This document shows positions 22,301 through 25,609 of a stretch of 64,000 nucleotides of DNA, in pieces. The stretch is from UBA11524 sp045591175. Lineage in GTDB: Bacteria > Bacillota > Clostridia > Christensenellales > Aristaeellaceae. The translations under genes were made by a program, and so were the position numbers. The notes beneath the pieces were generated by a model. That model was not told the origin of the DNA. It searched no databases and was given only the letters and a program-made list of their open reading frames with translations. The stretch's first letter is position 1. The number at the start of each line of letters is the position of its first letter. Location of the stretch: assembly GCA_045591175.1 (NCBI GenBank), contig JAZNSI010000057.1, positions 15,939 to 79,938 of the forward strand, read 5' to 3'.

Positions 22301-23155
22301 TACCGCTTCGACAAGGAAGGCAAGGCAGACTTGTCGACCGAGCTGGTGGAAGGCGAAGACGGCAAGCTCTACTACTACGTCAACGGTGCGTTGGCGGAGG
22401 ACGCTGGCCTGATCGAGTACGAGGGTAACTACTACTACATCACGGCTGACGGCTCTGCGGTAACCTCTACCACGATGCTCGTCGTGAAGACCAACAACCT
22501 GTTCCCCGTTGATAACTACGAGTTCGGCGAGGACGGCAAGATGGTCATCCGCGAGGGCATCTACGAGGGTTACTACTACGAGGGCGGCGCCCGGACCGCG
22601 GCTGGTCTGGTCAAGGTTGGCGATGACTACTACTACGCAGGCGAAGGCGGCAAGATCGTCACCGATGCGAAGTTCGACGTCGTCAAGCATAACGACCTGC
22701 TGCCTGAGGGCCTGTACCGCTTCGACGAGGAGGGCAAGGCGAACCTGAACACCGAACTGGTGGAAGAGGACGGCAAGCTCTACTACTACGACGAAGGCCG
22801 CCTGGCTGTGGACGAGGGCCTGGTGAAGGTCGCGGACGACTACTACTACATCGACGAGAACGGCGCTGCGGTGACCGACACGATGATGCTGGTGGAGAAG
22901 ACCAATGACCTGCTGCCTGAGGACACCTACTGCTTCGGCGCTGACGGCAAGATGTTCGAGCGCCTGGCGGGCGACGCCAACGCTGACGGTGTGGTTGAAT
23001 TCGCGGATGCTCTGCTGGTGCTGGAATACAGCTCCGGTGCGGACGTGGAGATCAACTTCCTCAACGCGAACGTCGATGGCAACGAGACGGTCGACCTCGC
23101 AGACGCCCTGCTGCTGATGCAGCTGAGCGCCGGCTGGGATGTCGAACTGATCTAA
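1391..23155 (+). CDS. giant multidomain surface protein: CHAP-like, Cys-rich repeats, phosphodiester glycosidase, wall-binding-like repeats, dockerin-like C-terminus
   Basis: This single uninterrupted frame of 7254 codons has an AGGAGG site just upstream (1378-1383). The order by residue is: signal peptide (1-29); an Ig-like segment (about 45-140); a CHAP-like domain (about 160-305) in which the usual catalytic Cys position reads Asn (AAWNISF), so it is probably inactive; a Pro/Thr/Ala linker (315-375); a low-GC stretch; an InlB-like and beta-helix-like region (about 620-1200); a Cys/His-rich repeat domain (about 1217-5000); a region with no domain I recognise (5000-5320); a NAGPA phosphodiester glycosidase domain (about 5320-5580, with VNGAGFD and INMDGGGSTTF); Ig-like segments (to about 6030); aromatic repeats resembling glucan- or choline-binding repeats (6037-7192); and two dockerin-type loops (7194-7254, DANADGVVEFADAL and NVDGNETVDLADAL). 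There is no LPXTG or transmembrane anchor. Attachment is presumably through the repeats or the dockerin. The biological role is unknown; its position inside a polysaccharide locus suggests envelope or glycan interaction. Confidence 0.93.
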   Translation: MKIGFSHRVTAMMMVLIMLFTMTPANVLAEATHDHDAEVASVIEVAALSVSASASADFVYAGEEGVTVTAKIAGGLAPYEVTLQAVKDGSVVSTQSTVTEGASAKLSFAPTSYGDYELVVTVHDAAHTQDLTSVSLAVAEHDTENEAAWAASVSGASVSGNWGKSLLSVAKTQLGYAESEKDFVLKSGAKQGYSRYGAWYGTPYAAWNISFLAFAAEYAKIPNDALLSGSSYRSWVNGFSNKGAYMTSGYTPVAGDIAFLSGSRVAVVESVSGANVTVIEGDVNGTVARKTYAISKVAGFGNTGLMQGLYNGTATAVPTAAPDATKAPEATDKPAATALPTAAPVATPVPEEEELTFEATPTPGPGVNTAPKDDNDPLSGMMGTMGDLVGELDAAATAIPAQFSEAYYLMQAEIRALLEKYLGTANPTKAEIEAFVEGLEMQELYYITLDIEEIGDYALSIGIDPHEYNAVAEKELAFDLFANQVWKHYEGMLTSKAGGDIVTGVTIAGADAYSGGVATSSASKVYIGSQTKTITITNSTSNTVKIDFSYKITGDETCKAEISGLGDAFTMNATGSKWEKSASLYVIVQPGATHTITSKVSNTGFPLSRANYTIALSGFSVSTVVSANVTFDYDEALGTVMVDGEVVGTNTSVMVIEQATLKATAQSGSVFYGWVNMADGQILSRNEEFSFSPTAETTIRAIFLTGVEPYFVRNNGYFYDNLNLATAAASAGDFIAPIQDCTLPAGTYTVPKGVTLLIPRDAAYNVDKTTPYTPEADYVLPTAFRTLTMANGANLVVNGELCVNGTMSAAGGHQGHPTGTVGFIRMQEGSDIVIENGGALYAWGYIVGTGDVQVEAKSGAAVYECFQVMDWRGGDVSSQLATGKRVFPMSQYYVQNIEVPLKLNAGASENCYFAVTIGFGVGVQGAKLPFFGNDNALFGLTSGYAIKDYQEGKGRLSVEGHGEFSVKGISINMKLGMFGDTNINSADFELPINGMLDITMGSGTLTIGQDIALLPGAKITVDEGAKCVFNNNANAYLISWKDWNTGEYVDTAGTYNTDTNYVYNKRKYTPLSYAPGGTGSDGRTDDAAIVINGTVDASAGYVYTSMNATPPVTSDGTGTVIVRAGEPVKKIEQLEQVGDDGKTLIYYYLPFEPAKLKNADGTYTSTTTGKSGFYTIVVGEYATGAYDVTIQSNTAYTYVYSAEYGRWVLPCDTSAENKEDHTHYYWLVSDTKADCVNPGSQVYQCSCSAAETVTIEQQALGHTYERTGEGYPTAGETTDPTCTEDGYITYTCADCQHSEVDKPDNYASEDDMPEAIRALVATGHTGGAEATCTTAQTCTVCGTTLVEALGHDMQNAEHDDNVSPTCEADGKQYKKCSRCDNSEWETLKQLGHAWNSGENQTATCQHGAYVLYTCTRCGTTENGEETSEPVDHAWVDDGNAVAPTCGVDGYQPQKCSFGCGETRKVIDEGSATNHRYDVTISDTLEEVVDSTGVVIDYVKKDCTVGGTVTKICSVCGDDASYTLNPSEQHEKLESIPEIPASCTTAGKTEGTKCAVCGTITEEPTVIEAGHDFYYEVIAPDCENPGYTKVTCTRNCGATFANENPTAATGHNYVAYPEDERNVAPTCKSTGVKVTKCENCGGTKDEVLGVVPHDWQDVEIIAPTCQTEGYTLQACSYADCEQKEQKVNVQKASAEYHSLTTVEKVEPGCTTDGCEAYEKCTVAGCSYTTYTADLIIPATGHSGAWTTVDATCMTEGSRTRTCTTCGATETETIPVTFDEHNAAGYHRTVPQQNPTCQATGWNEYRYCDECQLALEAIVTLPVAEDAHVLADGAAQEQTCTQEGWEAYEYCTVEGCTYSTKEVIHAGHPVDQVTSYPYGRESTHTVQGFAVGSKYCAKCDTTFEGERLPLQVDHVLADTPYTTVAPTCEAAGYDVYRCKWYGDGDCTHEETKANDTTALNHQYKVEAVNVTKQEDGTYKLNNCTVAGSVTYTCEREGCNAENAERYTYTDPYPATKTEHVLEWTYVKDEEPTCVSTGWQEYNCPDCDYYVKEVAPVLDHDEIRTYHEPVAPTCANGGQDGHEGYYSCATCGIDEIGKVSIDFDTNNADHHKYTTVDAQPATTCTEPGYKAYTYCTVCGDAEAAKKAAEIPADHLEKETLEADIPSTCQTQGYMVGSTICNKCGEMISGQRLPLASCELTVQTGHQDSTCYAQGWTTYECVYAYDGCTATRTEYHVLKAHTYDAGVGDENMEQKDGQWVRKNCLVGGTVTYTCTADGCTVEAEGHTKTDPYAALEAHTGSWNQTKAPTCQETGSKERTCELCGEYETADVDKLIHTEENAYTVVAEKKATCMEAGHSEYTHCNICNLDIGKVTEGYEIGTSDAHHDYQLVSGVAAECEKTGFEDAFQCTHCKKWRDKDGNDVAARPVIPTLHSQIEGIETEITVTCYRDGHSAGSKYCPTCTTWFDGTTTPKLEECNVQNLESAYKAPTCTETGSKTMQCIYYTGVEGECTTTETTTLAALGHDWARPEAESDGWTTVKAPSCYEKGEDIRTCSCGYSETRYPDMVAHTYDKAAGVPGLTTSKWNAVSQQWERCQGTDTVTYTCTVCPEDSDGHTKTEDVVIVDHSESYDTHPALAPNCANGGTAGYTEYKSCSICGIDEIGKETVEFDTNVDAYHDYKVYAEGKEPTCYSTGYAKNAEQCQVCEKWKSGFMDKVPCSTSTTTVEATCYADGKIVTKCKWYDESEECTTYTETAITERPDHNFSDYVSSTNLKLDDAGNLVLVDGKPVLVSCVVAGTVTYECSNKGCTETETTNIDAYTDHQNVKIDAAEAPTCTEDGLTEGSHCEACGVTIVEQKVDPMTNHADAYARTVEATCYSIGYNEGSIYCPDCNTWTTAIEIPIQNHNLVEVRRDPATCTADGTIYLQCEWYGEKCDVTDTEPISKLGHEWEREYETEGYETVTEATCYSEGEEVWTCECNETTSRPIAMKDHAYSVVSIVNAVEKDGAWVWTWTGAEDDLDCSIPGSVIYECQNTGCTDEASTTHTKTVTVPAPGHTWDENGKAATCTEAGWGSVCTVCGYVPENAEMDPLGHDYLVVATNVTGNDTDGWKLNNCLVAGFVEYTCQRIGCTEETDKHYVKVDYPKKDSHTWGDWNQTLAPTCTAEGSKTRTCSACGDTETAAVPVIEHSYGEILTVAATCGKDGKEYQICSACKGEKLVKTLTATGNHTWVLMDTSVGVKEENGKYVTEKCDVDGIAELDCSGCDATESRKITAPGHQYGEEQVESANCGVDGRKYKVCSECEHELVTEILKATGEHTWKMTDESVGVKAVVAEDGSVTYVATNCVDGGTVHEKCGVCQQTQTTPIVSKAHEYGDWVTDTEAKCEVAGTKHRDCANCDYTENGTIEALSHDWETITRIEAVCGTAGRTGGIQCSLCQAWSGTPSEEIPALTHKYDDGAYIQESDKPTCLDGGTLTFTCTQPGCNSKIEGHSYTKSVEALGHTYYDNEGNLIGGVTTAATCLVDGYTTYTCTRCAEGAEGHVHTVAGDKAKGEHTFGKVEVLNAPTCTEKGQTKYTCTYERCDTEGGYTEIRDVDPTGVHDETAVEGKEPTCTETGLTAGLKCSMCGMWHKEQTTIPAIHDTIKGIETAIPADCQKAGHDVGSKYCETHGWFEDKPLTTDHVMELYESHEATCETEGYVINRCKWYDLCAEEEKVTTDPKLDHIWTVSRYEGVEPDGDGWKLLDCTVAGTVYYVCERDAEHIDSKPIAATGHNNTEAYGAQDVTCLVDGYEAGTKCSDCGAIIVERKLIEAQGHVWDKGAQTKAPTCTEMGQTTYTCTFDNCDIEGGATEVRTDVKELGHSNKYIAEVKPTCYTVGYTAGVQCTVCKEWTTPRTEKAMVDHTYDAVVTAPTCTEGGYTTYTCSVCPESTKDHTYTGNETAALDHEWKVSSYEGVEPNGDDWKLLDCTVAGAVYYVCERDASHTDTKRIVATGHQNTEAYGAQTVTCEVDGYEAGTKCSDCGAIIVERKLIEAQGHVWDKGAQTKAPTCTEMGQTTYTCTFENCDTKGGAQQTLTDIPAAGHNYNKVVTQPTCNDGGYTTYTCTKCAEGTEGHSYVADETEAEGHKYGEGVVTAPTCNDKGYTTYTCTVCAEGTKGHSYTDNEVAAAGHKYNAVVTEPTCTAGGYTTYTCTVCAEGTEGHSYVGDKTPSYGGHTYVTLPAVPATCTEGGLTAGSWCDRCELVHVPQTPTPALGHTEVVDKSVDPTCTATGLTEGKHCSVCNTVLVKQEVVAEKGHTEAVDAAVAPTCTKTGLTEGKHCSVCNAVLDAQETVPATGHTEVDIAAVAPTCTATGLTAGKRCTVCKVTTVPQNKVDALGHTKEVIPAVDATCTTAGNTAGEKCSVCNAVLTATTVISPLGHTEVNDAAVAPDCTNTGLTAGKHCSVCNEVLVKQEVVDALGHTEVIDKAVAATCTKTGLTEGKHCSVCNEVLVKQEVVDALGHTEVVDKAVDATCTKTGLTEGKHCSVCNEVLVKQEATDALGHTEVVDAAVAPTCTETGLTEGKHCSVCNATIVAQKVINANGHTEVIDKAVAPDCTNTGLTEGKHCSVCNEVLVKQDVVDALGHTEVKDEAVAPDCTNTGLTEGKHCSVCNEVLVKQEVVDALGHTEVVDEAVEATCTETGLTEGTHCSVCNEVLVAQEVIDAKGHDMSAWVETTPHTCTEAGEETRYCLNECGLEEKQPTDAAHTPEVIPAVPHTCTEDGLTEGSKCAVCGKILVSQEDDPAAHAWETVTLHKPATCTEDGSRDVRCTECGATDTIVIPATGHTEVIDPAVAAVCKIDGSLIDGLTEGKHCSVCEEVLVAQEVVKAAHRWSIAPCTNVNAICIRCGYTNGSELLQHNMAPATCTKPATCTYTGCGYTDGEALGHKLVDIDEIPVTCEESGWTAGVQCTVCGAYTTTPKEIPAFNHKNSDGTSAIATYPAKNPTYTSEGWYEYEACSRCTYSTKVTREKLPEPSIDTFEEFIKYLPKLEEWAVEYSRKTPGTDPVSLVIKYIRTGVDRYNSGSWGIMAGYEDKGFAEYVIQQEDAFNSQFTEEQQDQMLQVSGFKDMKEFYLPNNNFVDFGHMFGTMDITYTNKGSQNHADVGGWAGDLVDLLSTSDHESHQDLINSVGDDFEALVDIIRTDLLGYDFDHEDTFALNDIYGDLDAFYIMENLDADGYASGDMTKLFTSYFDGSLSAVTRADYLLANRFDDVRTRSAIREAVYTEYTTNAMISTLEGTRDFNNTDDLITRRKAVCYAFADYLCILAGDWVDDTDNPYLTDYESSYSLLAPGISMEIHKATSQDGKNMVYYLGYADLAREDVDVMINYHDRYVDEGWNMSRVLDQANKAADKYYANPESEHYIENFAPVVAVNGAGFDMGTGEPSGLLVMHGEEYHGINSNGFFGITKDGKAIIGTTAEYNSTYRGELAEGIAGFGTMLVKDGELWSGIPTTNYYSDRASRTAVGITATGRVVFMVLDGRQEPWSCGGSMIEIAQIMKLAGCVTAINMDGGGSTTFVARKAGDEELSLVNRPSDGVQRSVSTSMMMVSTAPSSKTFDRALVESNYNFMTVGAEVSVTSTGLSATNNIVALPEGATWAVSDPEMAEIVDTGDVVINEDDPTVTKKTAKVIAKKNGEFEVYLMLDGVIIGQKTLNVIVPDQIYFTREKIDGIYGQGVELPLKARYEGKEAAFVPEDIVFTISNPAVGEMDGLTFNVAEESTVKTVTVTAALKLNAEATASINVVLYKDGENNFNFDNATGGNRELAWLREVSNAKQEGTSTYYIIDPKEDMVTSYTVALDMSQIPIPEKLESLTYMLPGSDLEGASAWTFLLQLAERISELTTVTAKFTLDPNFALVGYDEETGEYDASNLSLINDYFVLNKEAPVVYNPTDNTLTLKLNWKGFSQAIDPETANPMCIVSGLKLIPKDDAAWDAKDRLVAVHKAEVGYKVYMRANALHTFSSKPENQATFGLYPYGPYTNSRGIVENGGWFSSIYATFSDTYTLIKSLKNGWVVEEGGFRYYVDGQYLTGVHLIADDGLYYQFDANGINIGQTPYTGMHVMNNKTFYMQNGVPAKDWITLDDGYWYRFDTETGEGQHGSYTATFTHTNEDGTTSTNHIVYEFENGKLLDGVWYKDSIGWRYYYGPYYYKQGWRELTTQEGQKNGTGEKGMFFFEAYYAQQNVSPVQEAHATYEYWYEFTAEGKKVRNAPSGLYWWDDDWYKGMNGTIEPELYYVDENHPEGNGYSLAVTDGLRKVGDDYYFFDLWSGKAVRNTSHYIREQDANGLLPQGTYRFAADGKIILTTGVFNENGTLYYYYNGVRTANAGLVEYEGNIYGVGSGAICAANQSAYINKANGLADGTGTYRFDENGHLIAKKAVVDEGGILYYYNEAGRRVANAGLVEYAGDIYYIGLYTADGVEVNKNTAIAAVDVEIDVPKNKTNGLLTAGTYRFDENGKAILATELVEGDDGKLYYYMNGALQKDAGMIKYEDAYYYIDANGAAVTSTEMLCEKTIAPFPVDTYEFGEDGKMIIREGIYEGYYYVGGIKTAAGLVEEDGKYYFAAEGGKIVTDTKYDVQKTNDLLPAGIYRIGEDGALNLETELVEEDGKLVYYYEGKLSANAGLIQVDGDYYYIGENGIALTDAKQKITNNNGLELALGTYRFGEDGKAILKTELVEEADGKLYYYDEGRMADKAALIEYEGDYYWVEVNGFVVTSTKISLGKGEKLPTGIYRVGADGKIILTTELVDENGHLTYYKNGILTKDAGLIEYKGDYYYIDDAGQAVENGKYDVIKHNNLKPAGTYRFDEDAKMILTTELVEEEDGKLYYYIDGRLSDTADLIKYGEDYYWIQENGTALTNAKIEVGEDDLLDAGTYRVGEDAKVILTTEVVKEKDGKYYYYENGKLGKDAGLIAYNSAYYYITANGTAVTNKEMEVEKTNGLLPVGTYRFDKEGKADLSTELVEGEDGKLYYYVNGALAEDAGLIEYEGNYYYITADGSAVTSTTMLVVKTNNLFPVDNYEFGEDGKMVIREGIYEGYYYEGGARTAAGLVKVGDDYYYAGEGGKIVTDAKFDVVKHNDLLPEGLYRFDEEGKANLNTELVEEDGKLYYYDEGRLAVDEGLVKVADDYYYIDENGAAVTDTMMLVEKTNDLLPEDTYCFGADGKMFERLAGDANADGVVEFADALLVLEYSSGADVEINFLNANVDGNETVDLADALLLMQLSAGWDVELI
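2855..4021 (+). other. compositionally foreign island inside the giant surface gene
   Basis: Bases from about 2700 to 3580 are visibly AT-richer than the rest of the gene. The codons TTA, CTA and TCA occur in frame only between about 2867 and 4021 (for example CTA 2867, TCA 2948, 3212, 3458, 3464 and 4019). They are absent from the rest of the 21.8-kb gene. The segment covers the InlB-like and the first beta-helix-like residues (about 490-877). This fits recent acquisition of this domain by recombination. Confidence 0.6.
12531..12900 (+). repeat. segmental duplication, copy 1 (partner 13194-13563)
   Basis: This block matches 13194-13563 at a constant offset of 663 bases (221 codons). The portion 12741-12888 is almost base-identical to 13404-13551, with one visible difference (GAAATG against GAGATG). 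The left part is more diverged. The frame is preserved, so the duplication lengthens the Cys-rich domain by whole units. Confidence 0.85.
13194..13563 (+). repeat. segmental duplication, copy 2 (partner 12531-12900)
   Basis: This is the second copy of the 663-base-period duplication. Near-identity is strongest over 13404-13551, which points to a recent exchange or gene conversion there. The flanking parts differ at many third positions. Confidence 0.85.
14126..15478 (+). repeat. 11 tandem 123-bp (41-residue) units
   Basis: Starting at the GGTCAT of one GHT motif and ending just before the GGCCAC of another, the span is 1353 bases, exactly 11 units of 123. Each unit reads GHTEV, then C-x10-C-x2-C, then VLVKQE-like residues. 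Several neighbouring units differ only at a few codons, so this is the youngest and most homogeneous part of the Cys-rich region and a probable site of copy-number change. Confidence 0.9.
20340..22965 (+). repeat. Tyr-rich wall-binding-like repeats (12 full units plus a truncated 13th)
   Basis: Units of about 68-75 residues each contain a TYRF-x2-DGK strand, a TELVEEDGKLYYY hairpin and a GLIEYEGDYYYI hairpin. I count 12 complete units by their TYRF/IYR starts. A 13th (TYCFGADGK) breaks off into the dockerin-like tail. Aromatic beta-hairpins of this kind resemble the glucan- or choline-binding repeat superfamily, which binds carbohydrate or teichoic acid in the cell wall. Binding here is inferred only. 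Confidence 0.8.
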
Positions 23156-23256
23156 GCCAAATTCCCCAACAAAAATGCGACCCCGGTGCTCCGGTTCGGC
23201 GGATGGCAGCGATGCCTCCCCGGCGGAGCGACCGGCGGCGCATGAAAAATGACCAA

Positions 23257-23290
23257 CGCCGTCCATCCCGTGCAAGCGGGATGGACGGCG
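23257..23290 (+). terminator. strong hairpin after the giant gene
   Basis: CGCCGTCCATCCCG and CGGGATGGACGGCG form a perfect 14-bp stem around TGCAAG, about 100 bases after the giant gene's stop. There is no clear T run on the + strand side, so it may be a factor-dependent or mRNA-protecting structure rather than a classical intrinsic terminator. The rest of 23156-23416 shows no gene. Confidence 0.5.
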
Positions 23291-23416
23291 CGTCGACGAA
23301 TATGGCAACCTCTGAAAACGGTCGGGTACGATGGCTTTCAGACGCTGCCATAGGCGAAGATACTGCGGCATGGGTTCATGCTGCTGACAAGAATAATTCT
23401 GCGGAGTTGCTGCATC

Positions 23417-24427
23417 GTGATCATCCTGACGAATTGCCTGACCGATACCGCCGACGAGGGCGGACTGAAGGTTGCGACCAGCCTGGCACGGCGCATCAAG
23501 GCGGCGGACGCAGCGGTGACGGTGGTTTCCTGCGGCTCGGACGCTGCAGGGGCCGACCAGCACATTCCGGCCAACAAGCTGATGCTGAATCCTGGACTGT
23601 GGCGTTTCCTGCGCAAAAAGGGCGGGGATGTGCTTTACATTCCGGCCTTCGCACGGATGCTGCCAACGGCGCTGCGCATTGCGGTGCTGTCGCTGGCGGT
23701 GGGTGGCCGGCTGCGTACGCTGCTGGTGATGAAATCGCCCATCAGCAAGCTTGCAAGATTCCTGCTGAAGATGAGCCGGGCGGAAATCATCGCGCTGTCG
23801 GAGGACGCCCACACCCATTACCGCGAGGTGATCGGCGAGCGGGCGATCCGCCTCAAGACGGGCGTGGATACCAGCCGCTTCACCCCGGTGGACGACGGGA
23901 CGAAGGCTGCACTGCGCGAGAAATATGGCGTCCCCCAGGACAAGACGGTGGTGCTGCATATCGGCCACCTGACGGCGGGGCGCAACCTCCAGCATCTGCT
24001 GAAGCTGGAGAACGTACACATTGTGTTGGTGACCAGCTCCTTCACCCTGAACGTGAAGGACGAAAACCTGCGGGCAGAGCTGCTTGCCTGCGACAATGTG
24101 ACGCTCATCGAAACCTACCTCCCGCAGGTGGAGGAGATCTGCCAGCTGGCGGATGTGTATTTCTTCCCGGTCACGGAGGCGTGCAACTGCATCGACGTGC
24201 CGCTGTCCGCCCTGGAGGCCGCTGCTTGCGGCAAGCCCGTGGTCACGACGGCCTATGGCGAAATGCGCACACTGGCGGAGAATCCCGGGTTTTACCTGAT
24301 CGACAGCTTTGATGCGGACGCGCTGAATGCCCTCATCCGCTGCGCGGCGGAGGAAAACATCAGCCCCCGCGAGGCCGTGCTGCCCTACGACTGGGCGCGC
24401 GCGGTGGAAGCGCTGCTGCACGACTGA
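23417..24427 (+). CDS. GT4-family glycosyltransferase
   Basis: I start the gene at GTG 23417, preceded by GGAG (23403-23406). It gives MIILTNCLTDTADEGGLKVATSLARR, a typical Rossmann start for GT4 enzymes. An ATG at 23378 would only add a non-homologous tail. The protein (336 residues) has two Rossmann halves, and the C-terminal half contains HIGHLTAGRNLQHLL and a donor-binding PLSALEAAACGKPVV. It is a retaining, nucleotide-sugar-dependent transferase, probably cytoplasmic-face, building the repeat unit of the locus polysaccharide. The usual EX7E motif is imperfect (TEACNCIDVPLSALEA). It is followed 15 bases later by another GT4. Confidence 0.8.
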   Translation: MIILTNCLTDTADEGGLKVATSLARRIKAADAAVTVVSCGSDAAGADQHIPANKLMLNPGLWRFLRKKGGDVLYIPAFARMLPTALRIAVLSLAVGGRLRTLLVMKSPISKLARFLLKMSRAEIIALSEDAHTHYREVIGERAIRLKTGVDTSRFTPVDDGTKAALREKYGVPQDKTVVLHIGHLTAGRNLQHLLKLENVHIVLVTSSFTLNVKDENLRAELLACDNVTLIETYLPQVEEICQLADVYFFPVTEACNCIDVPLSALEAAACGKPVVTTAYGEMRTLAENPGFYLIDSFDADALNALIRCAAEENISPREAVLPYDWARAVEALLHD

Positions 24428-24442
24428 TTGCGGAGAACGTCA

Positions 24443-25609
24443 ATGAAGAAGATACTCTTTGTTATCCACGCCATGGGCTACGGCGGAGCGGAGCGGGCGC
24501 TGGTGAACCTCCTGTGCGAGCTGCCCCAGGACCGCTTCCAGGTAGACCTGCTGTGTTTTCAGCGGCGGGGCGATTTCCTGGCGCAGCTGCCCGCGTGGGT
24601 GAATGTGCTGGACACGCCGCCGGAATTGAAGGCACTCTATGGGCCGACGAAGAAGGCGGGCCGGCTCATGCTGCGAAAGCTCTGGGGTAAGGCGGGAGCG
24701 ATGATCTTCCGCCGCACCCGCAAGGAGCGCGCCGCCTGGCGCTGGCAGCATGTGTTCAAGCGAGTCATTCCGGTGCTGCCGACCCATTATGACACGGCGG
24801 TGGCCTTCACCGGCTCGGAGATCCAGTATTTCATCGCCGACTGCGTGGATGCGGCCCGGCGGATCGTTTTCATCCATAACGATTACCGCACCGCAGGTTA
24901 TTCCGCCAGGGATGACGAGCCTTACTTTGCAAGGATGGACAATATCGTGTCCATCTCCCGGCGCTGCGTGGAGGTGCTGGAGGAGACCTTCCCCCAGTAC
25001 CGCGAGCGGATGCTGTACCTGGAGAATATCACGTCCTCGGCGCTGGTGCGCAGCCGCGCACAGGAATTTGTCCCGGCGGAGTATCCGCAGGATGTGCCGG
25101 TGATCCTCTCCGTGGGCCGGCTGAATCCGCAGAAGGGCTTCGACATCGCCATTGACGCGGCGGCGATCCTGCGCGGACGCGGGCTGAAATTCCGCTGGTT
25201 CATCATGGGCGAAGGCCCGCTGAAAGCTGAACTGCAAAAGCAGATCGACGAGCGCGGCTTGAGCGAGGATTTCATCCTCCTGGGTGCGCGGAATAATCCG
25301 TATCCCTACATGGCCCGGTGCAGCGTGCTGGTGCAGTCCTCCCGGTTTGAGGGCAAATCCGTGGTGTTGGACGAGGCCAAGATGCTCTGCGTACCCATTG
25401 TGGCCACGGCTTATCCGACGGTGGCCGACCAGCTGACCGACGGCCAGGAGGGCATGGTGACGCCCTTGTCTGCCGAAGGATTGGCCGATGGTCTGCAGAA
25501 GATGCTGGAGGACGCAGCCCTCCGCGAGAAATTCACTTCCTTCCTGGCGGCCCATGAATATGGCAACCAGCAGGAGGCGGAAAAGTACGTCAGGCTGCTG
25601 GATGAATGA
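24443..25609 (+). CDS. GT4-family glycosyltransferase
   Basis: The start is ATG 24443 (MKKILFVIHAMGYGGAERALVNLL), eight bases after GGAG at 24431-24434. The glycine-rich GYGGAERAL loop and the C-terminal ILSVGRLNPQKGFDIAIDA and SRFEGKSVVLDEAKML segments are diagnostic for GT4 transferases; the latter carries the EX7E catalytic/donor motif. Length (388 residues) is normal. The stop overlaps the next start (ATGA). It is a close paralogue of the next gene, sharing the LDEAKMLCVPIVAT stretch, so the pair probably arose by tandem duplication. The sugar specificity is unknown. Confidence 0.9.
   Translation: MKKILFVIHAMGYGGAERALVNLLCELPQDRFQVDLLCFQRRGDFLAQLPAWVNVLDTPPELKALYGPTKKAGRLMLRKLWGKAGAMIFRRTRKERAAWRWQHVFKRVIPVLPTHYDTAVAFTGSEIQYFIADCVDAARRIVFIHNDYRTAGYSARDDEPYFARMDNIVSISRRCVEVLEETFPQYRERMLYLENITSSALVRSRAQEFVPAEYPQDVPVILSVGRLNPQKGFDIAIDAAAILRGRGLKFRWFIMGEGPLKAELQKQIDERGLSEDFILLGARNNPYPYMARCSVLVQSSRFEGKSVVLDEAKMLCVPIVATAYPTVADQLTDGQEGMVTPLSAEGLADGLQKMLEDAALREKFTSFLAAHEYGNQQEAEKYVRLLDE

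Noticed and set aside
4019..24421. A 6800-codon open frame on the - strand opposite the giant gene
   Set aside because: It is codon-aligned with the sense gene and its openness follows from absence of TTA, CTA and TCA codons in the sense frame. It has no ribosome site and runs through the next gene's coding region. The translation is a low-complexity mirror of the repeats.
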